Shown one piece after another: positions 58,344 through 64,000 of a DNA stretch of 64,000 nt. Position numbers and translations under genes: made by a program. Below the pieces are notes generated by a model. It was given only the letters and a program-made list of their open reading frames with translations. It did not search any database and was not told the origin of the DNA. Position 1 is the first letter of the stretch. Each line of letters opens with the position of its first letter. Source of the stretch: Xanthomonas sp. Leaf131 (lineage in GTDB: Bacteria; Pseudomonadota; Gammaproteobacteria; Xanthomonadales; Xanthomonadaceae); the NCBI RefSeq assembly GCF_001423495.1, contig NZ_LMOG01000018.1, positions 323,864 through 387,863 on the forward strand, written 5' to 3'.

Positions 58344-60710
58344 ATGATCGATAGTCAGCTTGCCCAGCAGATCGCTCGCACCATCGCCGACGAGATCGGT
58401 GCCCAACCCGCCCAGGCGCGCGCCGCCATCGGCCTTCTCGACGAAGGCGCCAGCGTTCCGTTCATCGCCCGCTACCGCAAGGAAGTCACCGGCGGCCTGG
58501 ACGACACCCAGCTACGCAATCTCGAAACACGCCTGACTTACCTGCGCGAGCTGGAAGAACGCCGCGCGGCGATCCTGTCCAGCATCGGCGAGCAGGGCAA
58601 GCTCAGCGACGAATTGCGCGGCGAGATCGGCGCGGCCGATACCAAGTCGCGCCTGGAAGATCTGTATCTGCCGTACAAGCCCAAGCGCCGTACCCGTGCA
58701 CAGATCGCGCGCGAAGCCGGCCTGGAGCCGCTGGCCGACGGCTTGCTGGCCGATCCGAGCCAGGCGCCGGAACTCGCTGCTGCGCCGTACATCGATGCAG
58801 AAAAGGGCGTGGCCGATATCAAGGCAGCGCTGGAAGGCGCACGCGCCATCCTGATGGAGCGCTGGGGCGAAGATGCCGCCTTGGTGGGCGAGCTGCGCGG
58901 CTGGTTGAACGACAACGGCGTCATTCGCGCGCGGGTTGCCGAGGGCAAGGAAGAGGCCGGTGCCAAGTACCGCGATTACTTCGACCACGTCGAATCGCTG
59001 GCCAGGATTCCATCGCACCGCTTGCTGGCGCTGTTCCGCGCGCGTCGCGAAGAATTTCTGTATCTGGATCTGGACCCGGGCAGCGACGCCGAAGCCGGCC
59101 ACCAGTACGCCGAAGGGCGTGTGGCACTGAGCGCCGGCATTTCCAACCAGGGCCGCCCGGCCGACCGTTGGCTACTGGACGCCTGCCGGCTGACCTGGCG
59201 CGCCAAGCTGCACATGCATCTGCTGCTGGACCTGTTCAACCAGGCGCGCGAAAAAGCCGAGGCCGAGGCGATTGCAGTGTTCGGCGACAACCTCAAGGAC
59301 CTGATGCTGGCCGCGCCGGCCGGCGCACGCGTTGTGCTCGGGCTGGATCCGGGCATCCGCACCGGCTGCAAGATTGCCGTGGTCGATGCCACCGGCAAGC
59401 TGGTGGCGACCGAGACGATCTATCCGCATGAGCCCAAGCGGCAGTGGGACCAGTCGCTGCAGATCATCAAGAAGTTGTGCCTGCAGCACAACGTGGAGCT
59501 GATCGCGATCGGCAACGGCACCGCCAGCCGCGAGACCGACAAGCTGGCCGGTGAGGCGATCGCGCTGTGCGGCGCGGCCAAGCTGCAGAAGGTCGTGGTC
59601 AGCGAAGCCGGTGCGTCGGTGTATTCGGCATCCGAATTTGCGGCCAAGGAATTCCCCAACCTGGATGTCTCGATACGCGGTGCGGTGTCGATCGCGCGGC
59701 GTCTGCAGGATCCGTTGGCCGAGTTGGTCAAGATCGAACCCAAGGCGATCGGCGTGGGGCAGTACCAGCACGACGTGGATCAGTATCGTCTGGCCAAGGC
59801 GTTGGAAGCGCGCGTGGAAGACTGCGTCAACGCGGTCGGCGTGTACGTCAACACCGCCTCGGCGGCGTTGCTGTCGCGGGTGTCGGGGCTGTCGAGCACG
59901 GTGGCGGAAAACATCGTGCGTCATCGCGACGACAACGGTCCGTTCAAGCGCCGCAAGGACTTGCTCAAAGTGCCGCGCCTGGGCGACAAGACCTTCGAGC
60001 AGTGCGCCGGTTTTTTGCGTATCGCCGATGGCGACGAGCCGTTGGACGTGTCGGCAGTGCATCCGGAAGCCTATCCGGTGGTCGAGCGCATCGTCGGCAG
60101 CACCGGCAAGCCGATCAAGGCGTTGCTGGGCGATGGCAGCTTCCTGCGCGGCTTGAAGCCGGAGCTGTTCACCGACGAACAGTTCGGTGTGCCAACCGTG
60201 CGCGACATCCTGAAAGAGCTGGAAAAACCCGGCCGCGATCCGCGCCCCGAGTTCAAGGCCGCGCAGTTTGCCGACGGCATCGAGGACATCAAGCATCTCA
60301 AGCCCGGCATGGTGCTCGAAGGCGTGGTCAGCAATGTCGCCGCGTTCGGTGCCTTCGTCGATATCGGTGTGCACCAGGATGGGTTGGTGCATATCTCGGC
60401 GCTGTCGGACACCTTCGTCAAGGATCCGCGCGATGTGGTCAAGGCCGGCGATATCGTCAAGGTCAAGGTGTTGGAAGTGGACGTGGCGCGCAAGCGCATC
60501 GCGCTGACTTGCCGACTGTCCGACACGCCACCGCCGGCCGACGCGGCGGCCCAGTCGCGGGATCAACGCGGCAATGGCGGCCCGGGGCAGGGCCGACGCG
60601 ATGGTGCTGGTGGGCGAGGCCCGGGGCAGGGCAACAACAAACCGCGCACCACGGCACCGCCGGCCGACAACGCACTGGCAGCCGCGTTTGCACGCGCAAA
60701 GCGCACTTGA
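58344..60710 (+). CDS. tex: Tex-family RNA-binding transcription accessory protein
   Basis: A 788-aa Tex protein, a scaffold for nucleic-acid binding in transcription. The Tex N-terminal domain ([21 protein letters not shown]), the YqgF/RNase-H-like domain ([34 protein letters not shown]), helix-hairpin-helix repeats ([18 protein letters not shown]) and an S1 domain (about 650-720, [28 protein letters not shown]) are all present. The last 60 residues are Gly/Arg/Pro-rich. Confidence 0.96.
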   Translation: MIDSQLAQQIARTIADEIGAQPAQARAAIGLLDEGASVPFIARYRKEVTGGLDDTQLRNLETRLTYLRELEERRAAILSSIGEQGKLSDELRGEIGAADTKSRLEDLYLPYKPKRRTRAQIAREAGLEPLADGLLADPSQAPELAAAPYIDAEKGVADIKAALEGARAILMERWGEDAALVGELRGWLNDNGVIRARVAEGKEEAGAKYRDYFDHVESLARIPSHRLLALFRARREEFLYLDLDPGSDAEAGHQYAEGRVALSAGISNQGRPADRWLLDACRLTWRAKLHMHLLLDLFNQAREKAEAEAIAVFGDNLKDLMLAAPAGARVVLGLDPGIRTGCKIAVVDATGKLVATETIYPHEPKRQWDQSLQIIKKLCLQHNVELIAIGNGTASRETDKLAGEAIALCGAAKLQKVVVSEAGASVYSASEFAAKEFPNLDVSIRGAVSIARRLQDPLAELVKIEPKAIGVGQYQHDVDQYRLAKALEARVEDCVNAVGVYVNTASAALLSRVSGLSSTVAENIVRHRDDNGPFKRRKDLLKVPRLGDKTFEQCAGFLRIADGDEPLDVSAVHPEAYPVVERIVGSTGKPIKALLGDGSFLRGLKPELFTDEQFGVPTVRDILKELEKPGRDPRPEFKAAQFADGIEDIKHLKPGMVLEGVVSNVAAFGAFVDIGVHQDGLVHISALSDTFVKDPRDVVKAGDIVKVKVLEVDVARKRIALTCRLSDTPPPADAAAQSRDQRGNGGPGQGRRDGAGGRGPGQGNNKPRTTAPPADNALAAAFARAKRT

Positions 60711-60804
60711 GTCAGTTGTCCTGCGACCGTCTTGGAAAAGTGGCGGTCGGACCGTGCGGATAGATCAGGAGTAGAGCCGCTGATCTGTGACTTCGCTGCA
60801 GGGC

Positions 60805-60906
60805 CCTTGCCCGCTCACCATCGCGGGACACGCTGCAAGTACGTCCCTGTAAGCTCTTATGCGGCATCCATGCCGCATAAGGTCCTGCGACGGTGAGCGG
60901 GCAAGG
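60805..60906. repeat. Nested long inverted repeat between tex and the hybrid kinase
   Basis: Outer arms CCTTGCCCGCTCACC (60805-60819) and its exact complement (60892-60906) continue inward with nine more pairs (one G-T) at 60821-60829/60882-60890. A separate inner hairpin CTTATGCGGCA-TCCA-TGCCGCATAAG lies at 60856-60881. It could fold as one RNA with a four-way-like arrangement. It sits in a convergent 3' gap and may end both transcripts; the size also fits a MITE-like or REP-derived element. Confidence 0.75.
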
Positions 60907-60945
60907 ACCAGTCGAGAGTGTCGGTTTGCATGGTTTTCAAGAAAA

Positions 60946-63900
60946 TCACGCTTCGTCCGGTAGCGCGCTCTTCGGCACTATCAAACGTTCAATCAGGTCG
61001 ACCAGGCCGGGCGGCTCCACCGGCTTGCCCATGTGCGCATCGAAGCCGGCAATGACGGCGCGGTCGCGATCTTCTTCACGCACATAGGCGGTGAGGGCGA
61101 TCGCCCGAATATGCTGCGGCAGGTCGGCACGGCCGGAGCGCACCGTGCGAATCAGATCGTAGCCGTCGCGTATCGGCATTGCGATGTCGCTGACCAGTAC
61201 ATCGAATTGCCCCTGTGCCAAACACCGTTCGGCGGCATCCACCGAGCCGGCTGCGTGCACCTGTGCGCCCGCGTGCATCAGGAATTGCATCACCGCCTCG
61301 CGCGAATCCTGATCGTCGTCGACCAACAGTAACCGCACGCCCTCCAATCGCCTATGGCAGTCGGCCGGCAACGGACCGACTTGCATGGTTGCTGCCGAGG
61401 CCGGACGTAGATCGCTGACGCCGTGCTCGAAGGGCAGCACGATGGTGAACACAGAACCCTTGCCTTCGCCGTCGCTGGATGCGCCCAGGCTGCCGCCATG
61501 CAGATCCACCAGCTGGCGCGAGATCGACAAGCCCAGTCCCAGCCCGCCAGCGCGACGTGTGGTGCCTGCATCGGCCTGCCGAAACCGGTCGAACACATGC
61601 GGTAGAAAATCGGCCGCAATGCCCATGCCGCTGTCTTTCACACACAGCCGTAGTCGCTCGTCTTCGATATCCAGCGCCACCTGCACCGTGCCACCAGGGG
61701 AGGTGAACTTGAGCGCGTTGCTGAGCAGGTTGGTCAGTACCTGCTGCAAGCGCCCGGCATCGCCGAAGAACCACAATTCGCCCTGTGCGGGCGCATCCAG
61801 GTCCAGTGCGATCTCGCGTGCGAGTGCGGTCGGTTGCATCAATTCCACCGTGCTGCGCGCCAGCCCGGCAATGTCGAAGTGCTCCGGTTGCAGGCGGATC
61901 TTGCCGGACAGGATGGTGCTCATATCCAGCAGGTCGTCGATGATCTGCGTCTGCGCCCGCGCGCTGCGCTCGATGATGACCATGCCCTTGCCCAGATTGA
62001 CCGGCTCGAAGATTTCCGACTGCATCAGCCGCGACCAACCCAGGATGGCATTGAGCGGCGTGCGCAATTCGTGGCTGAGCGTGGCCAGAAACTCGTCTTT
62101 GACCCGGCTGGCATGCTCGGCCTGGCTGCGCGCGGCGGTTTCCGCCTGTAGCGACAGCTTGAGCTTGGCGTCCACGCGCGTGCGTTCGATGACGATGCCG
62201 GCCAGATGCGATGCAGAGCGCGCCATCGCCTGCTCGCGCAGCGAGGGCAGGTGAGCGCGGTCGTAATAGATATTGAGCGTGCCCAACACCTGACCATTGC
62301 TGTCCAGAATGGGCGTCACGCAACAAGCCACGATGCCCAGCGCCGAGGAAATGGCGTGATGCTCGCTGAAGCTGGGGTCGGCCTGGATGTCCTCGCAGAT
62401 CACCTGGCGCCCGAAGTAGGCCGAGCGCGCGCAGGGCGGCCCGTTCGGCCCGATCGGCGAGGCCTCGAAATGCCCGCGGTACTCGATCGGAAAGTGCGGC
62501 GCCGAGCCGAAGCTCAGCATTTTGCGTACCTCGTCCAGCACCATCACCGCGCAATACAAGGGGATTTCGCCACGCGCTTCCACGCTCAACGCGATGGCAT
62601 CCAGCACCACCGGCAACGGTGCGCCGGTGGTGATCAGACTCAAGATCGCGCGGTCTGACGCAGTGGCATCTTCGATGTGCTTGCGCTCGGAGATATCGGT
62701 GAGCGAGCCGATATGGCCCAGAAAGCGCCCGTCGCTGGCGAAATGTGGCGAGGCGGTATCGATGCACCAGCGGTATTGCCCATCGTGGCGACGCACGCGG
62801 TATTCGGCAAGGAATTCACCGCGCTGCTGCAGCGACTGTTCGAACGCGTCGCGTACGCGCGCAGCATCGTCGGGGTGCATCACATCCCACCAGCCCTGAT
62901 CCAGCGCCTGGTCTTCGGCCTGCCCGGTGAAGCCGTACCAGCGCGGATTCCAGTACACGCAGTCGCCTTGCGCGTTGGACATCCAGATCATCGCCGGCAC
63001 GGTCTCGCACAACGCACGGAAGCGCACTTCGCTCTCGCGCAATTTCTGCTCGAACTCGCGGCGGTCGTGGATGTCGGTATAGGTGCCGATCCATTCGCTG
63101 ATGCTGCCATCGTCGCCGCGCACCGGCAGCGCACGTGCCAGGTGCCAGCGTGGCTGACCGTCGTGCCGCCGCAGTTCGCATTCCACCTCGTAGGCACGCT
63201 CGCCACACAACGCCAGCGTCCAGGCGTGTGCGCACAACTGCAGGCCCCCGGGGGTATGCGCTTGGTGCCATGCGGCCGCTTCGTTGTCGGCGGGATTGAG
63301 CCCGGTGTATTCGTACCAGCGGTGGTTGAAGTAGTGCGGTTGCCCATCCGATGCGGCGATGAAGATGATCTGCGGCAGCGTGTCGGCCAGGCGACGCAGA
63401 CGCGCTTCGCTGGCCGCAAGTTGCTGCTGCGCCTTGGCCCGTTGCATCGATTCCCAGCAGCGCGCCGCCACCAATCGCACCAGTTCGATCTCGGTCGACA
63501 ACCAGCGCCGCGGCGCACGTTGATGCACGCCGATCGCCGCGACCAGGCGGCCGTGTTTGTGCAACGGAATGGCCAGCGATGCGCGCAGACCGGAGCGGCG
63601 GTATTGCTCCACCACATAGTCCGGTGCACCCGGCGCGGTGGCATCGGTGGTGAACCACGGGCGATTTTCCAGCAACGCATCGCGGAGCCCTTGCGCCACT
63701 TCCAGCGGGAAATCGCCTTGCAGGCTCGGCATGTCCTGCACGTGGTCGCTGATCACGTGCATGGTCCTGCCGTCCGCACCCGCCAGACCGAATGCGCAGC
63801 GATTGACCTGCAGATGTTCGCCGAGCAGGCGCACGCTGGTATCGATGATCTGACGCGGGTCGGACACGTGCAGCAGCGCGTCTTCGAGCATCAGCAGGAA

Positions 63901-64000
63901 ACTGTCGCGACTCTCGCCACGGCGTTGTTGAGTGACATCGAATCCGTGCACCAGAATTGCATCGATGCGGCCATCGCTGTCGCGCATCGGCTGGTAGAGA
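60946..64000 (-). CDS. Hybrid sensor histidine kinase/response regulator (5' end outside window)
   Basis: The gene extends beyond the right edge; about 1018 codons are visible. In order: end of a PAS domain, GAF (FLLMLEDALLHVSDPRQIID onward), PAS (LADTLPQIIFIAASDGQPHYF), PAS (VRFRALCETVPAMIWMSNA), a second GAF, HisKA (KDEFLATLSHELRTPLNAIL with the phospho-His), HATPase (RLQQVLTNLLSNALKFTSPGG, DSGMGIAADFLPHVFDRF) and a C-terminal receiver (RLLLVDDDQDSREA, phospho-Asp in VSDIAMPIRDGYDLI). No transmembrane segment is seen in the visible part, so it may be cytoplasmic. The signal is unknown. Confidence 0.93.
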   Translation of the reverse strand, partial: LYQPMRDSDGRIDAILVHGFDVTQQRRGESRDSFLLMLEDALLHVSDPRQIIDTSVRLLGEHLQVNRCAFGLAGADGRTMHVISDHVQDMPSLQGDFPLEVAQGLRDALLENRPWFTTDATAPGAPDYVVEQYRRSGLRASLAIPLHKHGRLVAAIGVHQRAPRRWLSTEIELVRLVAARCWESMQRAKAQQQLAASEARLRRLADTLPQIIFIAASDGQPHYFNHRWYEYTGLNPADNEAAAWHQAHTPGGLQLCAHAWTLALCGERAYEVECELRRHDGQPRWHLARALPVRGDDGSISEWIGTYTDIHDRREFEQKLRESEVRFRALCETVPAMIWMSNAQGDCVYWNPRWYGFTGQAEDQALDQGWWDVMHPDDAARVRDAFEQSLQQRGEFLAEYRVRRHDGQYRWCIDTASPHFASDGRFLGHIGSLTDISERKHIEDATASDRAILSLITTGAPLPVVLDAIALSVEARGEIPLYCAVMVLDEVRKMLSFGSAPHFPIEYRGHFEASPIGPNGPPCARSAYFGRQVICEDIQADPSFSEHHAISSALGIVACCVTPILDSNGQVLGTLNIYYDRAHLPSLREQAMARSASHLAGIVIERTRVDAKLKLSLQAETAARSQAEHASRVKDEFLATLSHELRTPLNAILGWSRLMQSEIFEPVNLGKGMVIIERSARAQTQIIDDLLDMSTILSGKIRLQPEHFDIAGLARSTVELMQPTALAREIALDLDAPAQGELWFFGDAGRLQQVLTNLLSNALKFTSPGGTVQVALDIEDERLRLCVKDSGMGIAADFLPHVFDRFRQADAGTTRRAGGLGLGLSISRQLVDLHGGSLGASSDGEGKGSVFTIVLPFEHGVSDLRPASAATMQVGPLPADCHRRLEGVRLLLVDDDQDSREAVMQFLMHAGAQVHAAGSVDAAERCLAQGQFDVLVSDIAMPIRDGYDLIRTVRSGRADLPQHIRAIALTAYVREEDRDRAVIAGFDAHMGKPVEPPGLVDLIERLIVPKSALPDEA

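Noticed and set aside
60711-60804. Possible small gene after tex
   Set aside because: The frame there ends quickly and has no start context; only the inverted repeat stands out downstream.

Overview
The window is a high-GC, densely packed gammaproteobacterial chromosome segment that looks like Xanthomonas. I infer this from protein character and gene order: a TonB-dependent-receptor sugar-utilisation locus, galU next to a wbpL/wbpM-like pair, class III phaE-phaC, aguA-aguB, and 'GTAGGAGCG' palindromic intergenic repeats. No rRNA, tRNA, CRISPR array, insertion sequence or prophage was seen. About 58 protein genes are supported. Many sit in short operons with ATGA/TAATG-type overlaps.

Layout. 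0.3-4.1 kb (minus strand): scpA-scpB-rluB (chromosome condensation and 23S rRNA pseudouridylation), with unusually long low-complexity tails on ScpB and RluB. 4.4-5.0 kb: yciI-bolA. 5.2-18.4 kb: the most distinctive region, a carbohydrate-scavenging locus. It holds a LacI-family regulator with cre-like operators, an Oar-type TonB-dependent receptor, a GH144-like lipoprotein glucanase, a sugar ABC transporter (binding protein and two permeases, no ATPase), an exported discoidin/six-hairpin glycosidase-like protein and an exported endonuclease/exonuclease/phosphatase-fold protein. From the lipoprotein gene onward the genes are nearly all overlapping. 18.6-22.8 kb (minus): aguA-aguB (agmatine to putrescine), a GNAT acetyltransferase, a TraB/GumN-type membrane protein and a small secreted protein. 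23.0 kb: a type-B (CxxC-lacking) ribosomal protein L36 gene. 23.3-31.6 kb: cmk-rpsA-ihfB-lapA-lapB followed by a polyprenyl-phosphate sugar-phosphate transferase, a WbpM/CapD-type epimerase/dehydratase and galU (LPS and exopolysaccharide precursors).

31.8-38.5 kb: a KefB/C-type antiporter, a DUF1244 protein, folD, guaB, a small membrane protein and guaA (one-carbon and GMP synthesis). 38.6-39.4 kb: a RelE/ParE-Phd type II toxin-antitoxin pair with an operator-like palindrome. 39.5-41.4 kb: a Cache-HAMP receptor without an output domain, plus a partner protein. 41.7-45.4 kb: an alpha/beta hydrolase, then divergent mntH and mntR with a recognisable MntR box, mntR being overlapped by tadA. 45.4-50.6 kb: orn, mscS, ppsA and the divergent ppsA regulator ppsR.

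50.7-55.9 kb: a DUF1249 protein, a NUDIX hydrolase, a 3-hydroxybutyrate dehydrogenase, a CDP-alcohol phosphatidyltransferase, and class III PHA synthase genes phaE-phaC. 55.9-58.3 kb: a PspC-domain peptide translationally coupled to a small HExxH-containing membrane protein, an FAD oxidoreductase and a small orphan. 58.3-64 kb: tex and a large hybrid histidine kinase that runs off the right edge. A nested inverted repeat lies between these last two genes.

The best candidate for an undescribed system is the LacI/TBDR/GH144/ABC/discoidin-glycosidase/EEP locus. I propose it imports and dismantles a beta-1,2-linked or related, possibly anionically substituted, glucan. That substrate is inference, not something read directly from the DNA.
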